Positions 25,441-38,054 of a DNA stretch of 64,000 nt are shown piece by piece; within the stretch, counting starts at the first letter, position 1; each line of letters begins with the position of its first letter. The stretch spans positions 434,001 through 498,000 of the forward strand of contig JAZGUH010000226.1 of assembly GCA_037893225.1 (NCBI GenBank), in the 5' to 3' direction. The notes under the pieces were generated by a model. The model did not search any database and was not told the origin of the DNA. It saw only the letters and a list, made by a program, of their open reading frames with translations. Origin of the DNA: Hippasteria phrygiana. Lineage: Eukaryota > Echinodermata > Asteroidea > Valvatida > Goniasteridae. A program made the translations under genes and the position numbers.

Positions 25441-28400
25441 TTTCTTTTTCTTTTTCAGACTTTTGCCCATAGCATTTGTACACGTTTTCTTTCTGACCGG
25501 CACTTTGGCTACTTTTAAGCGACTGATTCCATTTAAACTTAGCAGACACTTAGACCAACTGCTCAGAAAGCATGCCGAACTTTTACGTCATGATGACGTC
25601 ATCACGTGATTTTTTATGAATTTTTGAATTTTGAAAATCGTAACATTCATTAAATTATATCTAGCGAACAAAACAAGATATTTTCAAAATTCTTTTTCTT
25701 ATAGCTTTGGTATGTCTCAAAGATATGCCCTAAAAAGCAAAAACTGTGTGACGTCATGATGACGTCATCAAAAATGCTTTTTTTTTTTAACGCATGTAAG
25801 GGTCAATCCGATTACAAAAATGTATACATTGTATTTTTCTGTACCCAATTCCAAAATTTCATGATCGTGGCTCACTCAAGTAAGAAATGACAGCCATTTC
25901 AAAATTTAGACCAAATTCAATATAACACAAAGGAATTCTGGGACGGGCTGATAACCATGGCTATTATGAGCTTGCTGTTTATAAAAGGGGTTGATTTCTA
26001 GTCTTTTTTCAAGTCGTTGAATTTTTGAAGTTTTAAAATCGTAACATTCTTTTCAATATATCTAGCGAACAAAACAAGATATTTTCAAAATTATTTTTGT
26101 TACAGCTTTGGTATGTCTCAAAGATATGCCCTAAATGGCGAAAATTGTGTGACGTCATGATGACGTCATCAACAATATTTTTTTTTTAAAACGCATGTAA
26201 GGGTCAATCCGATTACAAAAATGTATACATTGTATTTTTCTGTACCCAATTCCAAAATTTCATGATCGTGGCTCACTCAAGTAAGAAATGACAGCCATTT
26301 CAAAATTTAGACCAAATTCAATATAACACAAAGGAATTCTGGGACGGGCTGATAACCATGGCTATTATGAGCTTGCTGTTTATAAAAGGGGTTGATTTCT
26401 AGTCTTTTTTCAAGTCGCTGAATTTTTGAAGTATTAAAATCGTAACATTCTTTTCAATATATCTAGCGAACAAAACAAGATATTTTCAAAATAATTTTTG
26501 TTATAGCTTTGGTATGTCTCAAAGATATGCCCTAAAAAGCGAAAATTGTGTGACGTCATGATGACGTCATCAAAAATATGTTTTTTTTTAAACGCATGTA
26601 AGGGTCAATCCGATTACAAAAATGTATACATTGAATTTTCCTGTACCCATTTCCAAAATTTCATGATCGTAGCTCACTCAAGTAAGAAATGACAGCCATT
26701 TCAAAATTTAGACCAAATTCAATATAACACAAAGGAATTCTGGGACGGGCAGATAACCATGGCTATTATGTGCTTGATGTTTATAAAAGGGGTTGATTTC
26801 TAGTCTTTTTTCAAGTCGCTGAATCTTTAATTTTTTAAATCGTAACATTCTTTTCAATATATCTAGCGAACAAAACAAGATATTTTCAAAATTCTTTTTG
26901 TTATAGCTTTGGTATGTCTCAAAGATATGCCCTAAAAAGCGAAAATTGTGTGACGTCATGATGACGTCATAAAAAAAATCTTTTTTCAAGTCGATAGAAT
27001 ATTGCCCATAGCATTTGTAAACGTTTACTTTCTTACCGGCCACATTGGCTACTTTTAAACTTGGCAGACACTTACCCCAACTGCTCACAATGTGTGCCGA
27101 ACTTTTACGTCCTGATGACGTCATCACATGTCACGTGACGTCATCTTAAAGGGGCATTTTTCGAAGCCATATATCTACAAAAGTACAAGTCCGATTCAGT
27201 TGGAACGTAAGGTATGCCACCTGGTGTTATAGATGAAAATTGACATGACGTTATGATCAAGTCATAACATGTCACGTGGTGTCATCTTAAAGGGGCACTC
27301 GCTAGATTATTGCCTATAGCATTTGTACACGTTTTCTTTCTTACCGGCACTTTGGGTACTTTTAAACTTGACAGACACTTAGACTAACTGCTCACAATGT
27401 GTGCCGAACTTTTACCTCTTGATGACGTCATCACATGCCACGTGACGTCATCTTAAAGGGGCAGTTTTTGAAGCCATATATCTACAAAAGTACAAATTCG
27501 ATTAAGTTGAAAAGTAATATCTAGGTAGCCCAGTAGGTTTATAGCTGAAAATTGACATGACATTATCATAATTGATGTCATCACATGTCACGTGACGTCA
27601 TCTTAAAGGGGCAGTTTTTGAAGCCATATTTCTACAAAAGCACAAGTCCGATTAAGTTTAAAAGTAATATCTAGGTAGCCTAGTAGGTTTATAGATAAAA
27701 ATTGAATTGACGTTATGATGACGTCATCACATGTCACGTGACGTCATCTTAAAGTGGCAGTTTTTGAAGCCATATATAAACAAAATTACAAGTTCGATTA
27801 AGTTGAAAAGTAATATCTAGGTAGCCCAGTAGGTTTATAGCTGAAAATTGACATGACATTATCATGATGTCATCACATGTCACGTGATGTCATCTTAAAG
27901 GGGCAGTTTTTGAAGCCATATCTACAAAAGTACAAGCTCGATTAAGTTGAAATGTAATATCTAAGTAGGCCAGCAGGTTTATAGATGAAAATTGACATGA
28001 CGTTATGATGACTTCATCACATGTCACCTGACGTCATCTTAAAGGGGCAGTTTTTGAAGCCACATATAAACAAAAGTACAAGTTCGATTAAGTTGAAATG
28101 TAATATCTAGGTACGTCTGCAAGTTTATAGATGAAAATTGACATGACATTATGATGATGTCATCACATGTCACGTGACGTCATCTTAAAGGTGGATTCTT
28201 CGAAGCCATATATCTACAGAATTACAAGTCCAATGAAATTGAAACGTGATATGTAGGTATGCTAGCAGGCGTTATTGACAAAAATTACATGACGTCATGA
28301 TGACATCATTATACGATTTTCTAGTAATTTTTAAGTTTTTAAACCCCAAAGCCATATCTCATCAAACCTACATGCTAATTTCAAAAAACAATTTGTAATA

Positions 28401-28658
28401 CATTTGTTAGGTGATAGGTACTTACATATGAATGTGCAAAATGTGTGACATCACAATGACATCATCATGGTCACAAACTGCAAGTATGCTCACATTTCCA
28501 AAACAATTATGATTAAGGATACGTAATTGCTTGAATGTAAAACAAGATTTTGTTTCATCTACCATTGATATCTCATCAAGAATTAGAATCATACTCCCAC
28601 AAAAAAAACAAAAACACCCGAAACAGCCCTGTGTTTGTACACAAACACCAGTTTCTAG
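25441..28658 (+). repeat. Array unit 14 (long D block)
   Basis: C is followed by repeated rounds of A variant plus B (about 25590-26960), a C-like stretch, and a block of D monomers from about 27130 to 28190. A diverged tail (about 28200-28620) follows. The palindrome 28631-28648 has AC instead of CC in its centre, then CTAG 28655-28658. Confidence 0.78.
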
Positions 28659-31600
28659 TTTCTTTTTGGCTGTTTCGGAAGTTTTCCGAAACAGCCTTTG
28701 TTTTCGTTAAGATTTTTTTTTTTTTCTTTTTTTTTTCTTTTTCTCTTTCAGACTATTGCCCATAGCATTTGTACACGTTTTCCTTTTTACCGGCACTTTG
28801 GCTACTTTTATGCAGCCGATTGTCTTTAAACTTAGCAAACACTTAAAGCAACTGCTCAGAATGTGTGCCGAACTTTTACGTCATGATGACGTCATCACGT
28901 GATTTTTTATGAATTTTTGAATTTTGAAAATCGTAACATTTGTTTCAATATATCTAGCGAACAAAACAAGATATTTTCAAAATTCTTTTTGTTATAGCTT
29001 TGGTATGTCTCAAAGATATGCCCTAAAAGGCGAAAATTGTGTGACGTCATGATGACGTCATCAAAAATGTGTTTTTTTTAACGCATGTAAGGGTCAATCC
29101 GATTACAAAAATATATATATTGAATTTTCCTCTCCCTAATTCCAAAATGTCATGATCGTGGCTCACTCAAGTAAGAAATAACAGCCATTTCAAAATTTAG
29201 ACCAAATTCAATATAACACAAAGGAATTCTGGGAAGGGCAGATAACCATGGCTCAAATGTGCATGCTGTTTATAAAAAGGGTTGATTTGTAGTCTTTTTT
29301 CAAGTCGCTAGACTATTGCCCATAGCATTTGTAAACGTTTCCTTTCTTACCGGCCACTTTGGCTACTTTTAAACTTGACAGACACTTACCCCAACTGCTC
29401 ACAATGTGTGCCGAATTTTACGTCATGATGACGTCATCACATGTCACGTGACGTCATCTTAAAGGGGCATTTTTTGAAGCCATATATCTACAAAAGTACA
29501 AGTCCGATTAAGTTGGAACGTGATATCTAGGTATGCCACCGGGTGTTATAGATGAAAATTGACATGCCGTTATGATTAAGTCAAAACATGTCACGTGACG
29601 TCATCTTAAAGGGGCAGTTTTTGAAGCCATTTATCTGCAAAAGTACAAATTCGATTAAGTTGAAAACAAATATCCAGGCAGCCCAGTAGGTTTATAAATA
29701 AAAATTGACATGACGTTATGATGACGTCATCACATGTTACGTGACGTCATCTTAAAGGGGCAGTTTTTGAAGCCACATATAAACAAAAGTACAAGTTCGA
29801 TTAAGTTGAAATGTAATATCCAGGCAGGTCTGCAGGTTCATAGATGAAAATTGACATGACATTATGACTTCATCACATGTCACGTGACGTCATCTTAAAG
29901 GGGCAGTTTTTGAAGCCATATATATACAAAAGTACAAGTCCGATTAAGTTGAAAAGGAAGGTCAGCAAGTTTATAGATGAAAATTTATGTGACTTTATGA
30001 TGACGTCATCACATGTCACTATTACAAACAACTTTAATTAATTTCAAAATTAACAAAGAAAATTGGCAGTAGTGCGATTGTTTGACAAACTTTAATTTTT
30101 TTTTGCTTCCTTTTCAGACTTTTTGCCCATAGCATTTGTGCACGTTTTCTTTCTTACCGGCACTTTGGCTACTTTGGTACACCCGATTGCCTTTAAACTT
30201 GGCAGACACTTAGACCAACTGCTCAGAATGTGTCCCGAACTTTTTGGTCATGATGACGTCATCACGTGATTTTTTATGAATTTTTGAATTTTGAAAATCG
30301 TAACATTCTTTTCAATATATCTAGCGAACAAAACAAGATATTTTAAAAATTCTTTTTGCTATAGCTTTGGTATGTCTCAAAGATATGCCCTAAAAAGTAA
30401 AAATTGTGTGACGTCATGATGACGTCATCAAAAATGTGCTTTTTTAAAACACATATAAGGATAGGTCCGATCGTCATGAAAATTGGTGGGTAGGTAGATA
30501 CTGGCACTAGGATGCAAAATCCAAAATGACGTCATGATGACATCATCACGTGATTTGTTATGAATTTTTGAAATTTTGAAAATCGTAACATTCTTTTCAA
30601 TATATCTGGCAAACAAAACAAGATATTTTCAAAATTCTTTTTGTTATAGCTTTGGTAGGTCTCAAAGATATGCCCTAAAAAGGAAAAAAATGTGTGACGT
30701 CATGATGACATCATCAAAAATGTACTTTTTTAAAACACATATAAGGATAGGTCCGATCGTCATGCAAATTGGTGGGTAGGTAGATACTGGCACTAGGATG
30801 CAAAATCCAAAGTGACGTCATGATGACGTCATCACGTGATTTTTTATGAATTTTTGAATTTTGAAAATCGTAACATTCTTTTCAATATATCTAGCGAACA
30901 AAACAAGATATTTTAAAAATTCTTTTTGCTATAGCTTTGGTATGTCTCAAAGATATGCCCTAAAAAGTAAAAATTGTGTGACGTCATGATGACGTCATCA
31001 AAAATGTGCTTTTTTAAAACACATATAAGGATAGGTCCGATCGTCATGAAAATTGGTGGGTAGGTAGATACTGGCACTAGGATGCAAAATCCAAAGTGAC
31101 GTCATGATGACGCCATCACGTGATTTGTTATGAATTTTTGAAATTTTGAAAATCGTAACATTCTTTTAAATATATCTCGCAAACGAAACAAGATATTTTC
31201 AAAATTCTTTTTGTTATAGCTTTGGTAGGTCTCAAAAATATGCCCTAAAAAGGAAAAAAATGTGTGACGTCATGATGACATCATCAAAAATGTGCTTTTT
31301 TAAAACACATATAAGGATAGATCCGATCGTCATGAAAATTGGTGGGTAGGTAGATACTGGCACTAGGATGCAAAATCCAAAGTGACGTCATGATGACGTC
31401 ATCACGTGATTTGTTATGAATTTTTGAAATTTTGAAATCGTAACATGCATTCTTTTAAATATATCTGGCAAACAAAACAAGATATTTTCAAAATTCTTTT
31501 TGATACAGCTTTTGGTATGTCTCAAAGATATGCCCTAAAAGGCGAAAATTGTGCGACGTTATGTCTCAAAGATATGCCCTAAAAGGCGAAAATTGTGTGA

Positions 31601-32200
31601 CGTCATAATGACGTCATCAATTTTTTTCTTTTTACGCATGTAAGCAGGGTCGGTCCGATTAAAAAAATTTATACATTGAATTTTTCTCCACCTAATTCAA
31701 CAATTTCGTGATCGTGGCTCACTCAAGTATTAAGAAATAACAGGCATCTGAAAATTGTGACCAAATTCAATATAACACAAAGGAATTCTGGGAAGGACAG
31801 AAACCATGGCTTTCATGTGGCATGCTGTCTATAAAGAGTTGATCTCTAGTCTTTTTTCAAGTCGTTAGACAAGTCGTAGGCAGACACTTACACCAACTGC
31901 TCAGAATGTGCGCCGAACTTTTACGTCATGATGACGTCATCACATGTCATGTGACGTCATCTTAAAGGTGCATTTTTTGAAGCCATATATCTACAAAAGT
32001 ACAAGTCAGATTAAGTTAAAACGTGGTATTTAGTTATGCCAGCATGTGTTAGATGAAAATTTATGTGACGTCATGATGACGTCATCGGCTAATTTTCTAT
32101 AATTTTTTTCATTTTTGAAATTTCATTTAAATCACATAATTTTACACAAAAAAACAAAACAGCCCTGTGTTTGTCCACAAACACTGCACCATACATCTAT
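28659..32200 (+). repeat. Array unit 15 (probably two fused units)
   Basis: F hairpin 28668-28696 (TTTCGG/CCGAAA form), C, A variant, B, a C-like stretch and D monomers run to about 30010. A short T-run and a fresh C module then start at about 30096 without an intervening CTAG. A monomers, B and D follow. The palindrome is at 32167-32184, but the end reads CTAT (32197-32200), the only unit without CTAG. Confidence 0.72.
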
Positions 32201-33884
32201 TTTTTTTTTTTTTTTTTTTTTTTTTTTGGCTGTTTTGGAAACTTTTCCAAAACAGCCCTTGTTTTCGTTAAGATTTTTTTTGTTTTCTTTTTTTTTTTTG
32301 GCTGTTTCGGAAGTTTTCCGAAACAGCCTTTGTTTTCGTTAAGATTTTTTTTTTTGGCTGTTTCGGAAGTTTTCCGAAACAGCCTTTGTTTTCGTTAAGA
32401 TTTTTTTTTTTTTCTTTTTTTTTTCTTTTTCTCTTTCAGACTATTGCCCATAGCATTTGTACACGTTTTCCTTTTTACCGGCACTTTGGCTACTTTTATG
32501 CAGCCGATTGTCTTTAAACTTAGCAAACACTTAAAGCAACTGCTCAGAATGTGTGCCGAACTTTTACGTCATGATGACGTCATCACGTGATTTTTTATGA
32601 ATTTTTGAATTTTGAAAATCGTAACATTTGTTTCAATATATCTAGCGAACAAAACAAGATATTTTCAAAATTCTTTTTGTGATAGCTTTGGTATGTCTCA
32701 AAGATATGCCCTAAAAGGCGAAAATTGTGTGACGTCATGATGACGTCATCAAAAATGTGTTTTTTTTTTAACGCATGTAAGGGTCAATCCGATTACAAAA
32801 ATGTATATATTGAATTTTCCTCTCCCTAATTCCAAAATGTCATGATCGTGGCTCACTCAAGTAAGAAATAACAGCCATTTCAAAATTTAGACCAAATTCA
32901 ATATAACACAAAGGAATTCTGGGAAGGGCAGATAACCATGGCTCAAATGTGCATGCTGTTTATAAAAAGGGTTGATTTGTAGTCTTTTTTCAAGTCGCTA
33001 GACTATTGCCCCTAGCATTTGTAAACGTTTTCTTTCTTACCGGCCACTTTGGCTACTTTTAAACTTGACAGACACTTACCCCAACTGCTCACAATGTGTG
33101 CCGAATTTTATGTCATGATGACGTCATCACATGTCACGTGACGTCATCTTAAAGGGGCATTTTTCGAAGCCATATATCTACAAAAGTACGAGTCCGATTA
33201 AGTTGGAACGTGATATCTAGGTATGCCACCGGGTGTTATAGATGAAAATTTACATGACGTTATGATTATAAGTCAGAACATGTCACGTGACGTCATCTTA
33301 AAGGGGCAGTTTTTGAAGGTCCATATCTACAGAAGTACAAGTCCAATTAAGTTATAAAGTAATATCTAGGTAGCCCAATAGGTCTATAGTTGAAAATTGA
33401 CATGACATTATCATGTTGTCATCACATGTTACGTGACGTCATCTTAAAGGGGCAGTTTTTGAAGCCACATATAAACAAAAGTACAAGTTCGATTAAGTTG
33501 AAATGTAATATCCAGGCAGGTCTGCAGGTTATAGATGAAAATTGACATGACATTATGACTTCATCACATGTCACGTGACGTCATCTTAAAGAGCCAGTTT
33601 TTGAAGCCATATATATACAAAAGTACAAGTCCGATAAAGTTGAAAAGTTATATCTAGGTAGGTCAGCAAGTTTATAGATGAAAATTTATGTGACTTTATG
33701 ATGACGTCATCACATGTCACTATTACAAACAACTTTAATTAATTTCAAAATTAACAAAGAAAAGTGGCAGTAGTGCGATTGTTTGACAAACTTTAATTGT
33801 TGTATTCACATTTCACATCCAAACTAAAAAAAAAAAACGAAACAGCCCTGTGTTTGTCCACAAACACCAACCTCATGCCTCTAG
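32201..33884 (+). repeat. Array unit 16 (triple F hairpin)
   Basis: Three F hairpins in tandem lie in T-runs: 32228-32257 (TTTTGG form), 32300-32328 and 32356-32384 (both TTTCGG form). C, A variant, B, a C-like stretch, D monomers and the AT-rich spacer follow, then the palindrome 33850-33867 and CTAG 33881-33884. Confidence 0.8.
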
Positions 33885-36302
33885 TTTTTTTTTCTTCTTC
33901 TTTTTCAGACTTTTGCCCATAGCATTTGTACACGTTTTCTTTCTGACCGGCACTTTGGCTACTTTTAAGCAACCGATTGCATTTAAACTTAGCAGACACT
34001 TAGACCAACTGCTCAGAATGTATGCCGATCTTTTACGTCATGATGACGTCATCACGTGATTTTTTATGAATTTTTGAAATTTGAAAATCGTAACATTCTT
34101 TTCAATATATCTAGCGAACAAAACAAGATATTTTCAAAATTCTTTTTGTTACAGCTTTGGTATGTCTCAAAGATATGCCCTAAAAAGCGAAAACTGTGCG
34201 ACGTCATGATGACGTCATCAAAAATGTGGTTTTTTTTTACGCATGTAAGGGTCAATCCGATTACAAAAATTTATACATTGAATTTTTCTGTACCTAATTC
34301 CAAAATTTCATGATCGTGGCTCACTCAAGTAAGAAATAAGAGCCATTTCAAAATTTAGACCAAATTCAATATAACACAAAGGAATTCTGGGACGGGCAGA
34401 TAACCATGGCTATTATGTGCTTGCTGTTTATAAAAGGGTTGATTTCTAGTCTTTTTTCAAGTCGCTAAATTTTTGAAGTTTTAAAATCGTAACATTCTTT
34501 TCAATATATCTAGCGAACAAAACACGATATTTTCAATTTTTTTTTGTGATAGCTTTGGTATGTCTCAAAGATATGCCCTAAAAGGGAAAAAATGTGTGAC
34601 GTCATGATGACGTCATCAAAAGTGTGATTTTTTAAAACACATATAAGGATAAGTCCGATCGTCATGAAAAGTGGTGGGTAGGTAGATACTGTCACTAGCA
34701 TGCAAAATCCAAAATGAGGTCATAATGACGTCATCACGTGACTTTTTATGAATTTTTGAAATTTTAAAATCGTAACATTGTTTTCAATATATCTAGCGAA
34801 CAAAACAATATATTTTCAAAATTCTTTTTGTTATAGCTTTGGTATGTCTCAAAGATATCCCCTAAAAGGGAGAAAATGTGTGACGTCATGATGACGTCAT
34901 CAAAACATTTCTTTTTTTAAACGCATGTAAGGGTCAATCCGATTACAAAAATGTATATATTGAATTTTCCTCACCCTGATTCCAAAATTTCATGATCGTG
35001 GCTCACTCAAGTAAGAAATAACAGCCATTTCAAAATTTAGACCAAATTCAATATAACACAAAGGAATTCTGGGACGGGCAGATAACCATGGCTATTATGT
35101 GCTTGCTGTTTATAAAAGGGGTTGATTTCTAGTCTTTTTTCAAGTCGCTAAATTTTTGAAGTTTTAAAATCGTAACATTCTTTTCAATATATCTAGCGAA
35201 CAAAACAAGGCATTTTCAAAATTATTTTTGTTACAGCTTTGGTATGTCTCAAAGATATGCCCTAAAAAGCGAAAATTGTGTGACGTCATGATGACGTCAT
35301 AAAACAATTCTTTTTTTAAAGTCGCTAGAATATTGCCCATAGCAATTGTAAATTTTTTCTTTCTTACCAGCCACTTTGGCTACTTTTAAACTTGGCAGAC
35401 ACTTACCCCAACTGCTCACAATGTGTGCCGAACTTTTACGTCATGGTGACGTCATCACATGTCACGTGACGTCATCTTTAAAGGGGCATTTTTCGAAGTC
35501 ATATATCTACAAAAGTACAAGTCCGATTAAGTTGGAACGTAATATCTAGGTATGCCACCGGGTGTTATAGATGAACATTGACATAACGTTATGATCAAGT
35601 CATAACATGTCACGTGATTTCATCTTAAAGGGGCACTCGCTAGATTATTGCCCTTAGCATTTGTAAACGTTTTCTTTCTTACCGTTCACTTTGGCTACTT
35701 TTAAACTTGGCAGACACTTACCACAACTGCTCACAACGTGTGCCAAACTTTTACGTCATGATGATGTCATCACATGTCACGTGACGTCATCTTAAAGGGG
35801 CATTTTTTCGAAGCCATATATCTACAAAAGTACAAATCCGATTAAGTTGAAAAGTAATATCTAGGTAGCCTAGTAGGTTTATAGATGAAAATTGACATTA
35901 CATTATGATGACGTCATCACATGTTACGTGACGTCATCTTAAAGGGGCAGTTTTTGAAGCCATATATATTAAGAAGTACAAGTCCGATTAAGTTGAAACG
36001 TGGTATCTAACATGAATTTTAAACAATTTTGTATAATTATTTTTGTAATATATTTTTAGGTCATACACACTTAAATATAAATGTGAAAAATGTGTGACGT
36101 CTGATGACGTAATCATGGTCATCAACTGCTTGTATGCTCACATTTCTAAAAAGATTATGAATAAGCACGTGATTGCTTGACCTAGACGACCATAAAACGA
36201 GATATTTTATCCACCATTGAAATCTCAAGAATAAGAATCAAACTACCAAAAAAAACCAAAACGAAACAGCCCTGTGTTTGTCCACAAACACTAAAGCTCT
36301 AG
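33885..36302 (+). repeat. Array unit 17 and right edge of the array
   Basis: C is followed by rounds of A variant plus B (about 34035-35300), a C-like stretch, D monomers (about 35450-36000) and the diverged tail also seen in unit 14. The palindrome 36274-36291 and CTAG 36299-36302 end the repeat. The next base, T, begins unrelated sequence. Confidence 0.8.
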
Positions 36303-36825
36303 TTCCATTTGGTTTGCTTCTCAGTTATTCAGAAGTCGGAGACGGAGCCGAAGCCGAGACGAAGCCAGCGTTTCGAGAAAAAAAACAAGTGAGTTCTGAA
36401 CACCTTACAGAAAGTATTGAATAACCACTGTCGCCATAGCAACATCAATGTCCGCCGTATTGTGAGTCAATAAAATGAATAATTTCAGCACGTATTATTG
36501 TACGTGTATGTCCCATAACATTGCTGCCATGACGTCATATTCGATTCGCGTTTTTTGTAGAGGGGCGGTCAAACGTTTGCCACGGGGAAAGGTTTCGAGC
36601 GAATGAGGGCGCCGTTGCGATTTCATTCTGGGGTAAAACAGAAGTATTGCAGCGTTACAGAAGTTGTTGATATTTTCAAGTAATTTTTTTTACATACGTT
36701 TTACAACGTCTGTTTTTTTTGTCTGTGTTTTAAATAAGGTTAACAAATAATATGAAGACTTGTATCAATAATCGTGAAAATCACTACTGTTTGTATTCCA
36801 AAGATGGCGTGCCCGTTCGCAAACA
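36303..36825. other. Unique flank of the array, no gene recognised
   Basis: The composition changes at once from the satellite to mixed sequence. There is a short purine-rich, CG-containing stretch near 36340-36375. I see no convincing exon, repeat copy or RNA gene. Confidence 0.6.
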
Positions 36826-37241
36826 AGAATAGAAAGAAACGAACGTTCCCATTCGTTTTTGTATTTTCAGATTTTGCATGTGTTTGAATGTATGTGTCAA
36901 ACGCCATCACTTCGTTACCGGCCGTTGCTTGATCGCTGGCAAACACTTGAAATACATTGCCAAGAGGGGGCGCACTGTTATCTCACGAGAAAACTAGACA
37001 AGTGCAGAACGCTATAAAAAAGAAGACCCATAGAAAACAACATCAATGCCCATTTTTTTATATTTTAAAGTTCCACTTGTTTGACAAAAACTGAGAAATG
37101 AAGAAGGCGATGTATTTCAAGTGTTTGCCAGCGATCGAGCAACGGCCGGTAACGAAGTGATGGCGTTTGACACATACATTCAAACACATGCAAAATCTTA
37201 AAATACAAAAACGAATGGGAACGTTCGTTTCTTTCTATTCT
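36826..37241. repeat. 416-bp near-perfect inverted repeat (fold-back element)
   Basis: Left arm 36826-36956 and right arm 37111-37241 are reverse complements of 131 bp each, with only two or three mismatches by eye (for example GCTTGATCG against GCTCGATCG). They flank a 154-bp spacer. The homology stops sharply at both outer ends. Short open frames on both strands are the same arm read twice. It may be a fold-back transposon or MITE; I did not find a target duplication. Confidence 0.8.
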
Positions 37242-37932
37242 ATTCTCTTATATCATATTTTTCTTAGAACAAATCATCCCTCTAAAAAGTGTTATTTTCA
37301 GAACACAGATTGGCCACTCACACACAGGGAAACCCTTCGTCCAAAAATTCAAAACAGGACAATAACGAGGCCTCGTGTATACCCCAAACCCACCAGGATG
37401 AAGGCCTCACAATCAAAGTCAACACTTGCTTGTGAATAGTCTTGCAAATGACAGGGGCGGATCTAGGGGTGGGACACACGACACCCCCACCCCAGGCATT
37501 TGTCTCCCGCCCGTTCCCCCTCCACATGTGAAGCTGAATTTATGCAAGTTTAAGTTAGGGCAATTTTGTTCCTCCCTACGGTTTCCTTTTTGTTTAATGG
37601 TGCACTACAATGTGCCCCCTGTAGATTCAACGCAGTTACACCACTGAGTTGCAATCAGTGCATCACTGAATGTTCCACTGCACTTCGTGGTACGTATTTA
37701 TGCATGTGTTCACAATGTTGCGCATACAATGTATACCAAAAGTTCCACTTTGGGGTTTGACGAACACCCCAGTCTCGGGGCAGGATACGGACCTGTAGGT
37801 GGGACATTTTAATAGCGTAATTAGTGAAACAAATGTGGGAAAAGTCACAAGAATAAGATTGTTGTGCTTACTGGAACAAAGGTGAAGAAATTTAACTAGT
37901 ATGCATTTTTTTAAAAGTGAACAAAGAAAACT
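37242..37932. other. Unassigned sequence with a hAT-like end
   Basis: At 37452 the string CAGGGGCGGATCTAGG resembles the hAT-type ends seen at 50291, but I find no matching right end. A CACCACTG at 37640-37647 may be the end of another MITE. No gene is recognised. Confidence 0.35.
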
Positions 37933-38004
37933 GGCAGGAGCGGGATTCGAACCTGCGACCTCCGGAATACCGTACCGGTGCTCTACCAACTGAGCTATCT
38001 TGCC
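37933..38004 (-). repeat. tRNA-Thr-like module 2 (SINE-like)
   Basis: Read on the minus strand, it folds as a cloverleaf with box A-like TAGCTCAGTTGG and a perfect box B GGTTCGAATCC. The anticodon stem is CCGGT...TCCGG as in tRNA-Thr, with anticodon GGT. The acceptor stem has one A-C mismatch, the anticodon stem a T-T mismatch, and position 33 is C rather than T. It is therefore probably a tRNA-derived repeat rather than a working tRNA. The flanks (GGGAGACCGCCAACATA before, CAGTTTTCTTTGTTCAC after) are shared with the module at 38248. Confidence 0.65.
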
Positions 38005-38054
38005 CTATGTTGGCGGTCTCCCAAATTGTCAGTATCTTTGTTAGGGTGGGCGAT

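Larger units (their letters stand above)
1..36302 (+). repeat. Composite satellite array of Helentron-like units
   Basis: The whole interval is built from a few recurring modules. A is a 285-bp monomer with paired TGACGTCA sites. B is a spacer of about 250 bp containing a CTCACTCAAG/GGAATTCTGGG block. C is a module of about 120 bp beginning GCCCATAGCATTTG. D is a 146-bp monomer with CACGTGACGTCAT. F is a GGCTGTTT hairpin, and the 3' signature is a palindrome followed by CTAG. The usual order is F, T-run, C, A(n), B, D(n), 3' signature. The left edge is outside the window; the right edge is CTAG 36299-36302. The many short open frames inside are translations of the repeats. I see no gene. Confidence 0.9.

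Noticed and set aside
1..36302. CRISPR array
   Set aside because: The repeats are long, contiguous and lack unique spacers, and the surrounding genome is animal nuclear DNA.
37452..37647. A complete hAT-like MITE
   Set aside because: The left end CAGGGGCGGATC has no matching inverted right end; CACCACTG at 37640 belongs to a different end type.
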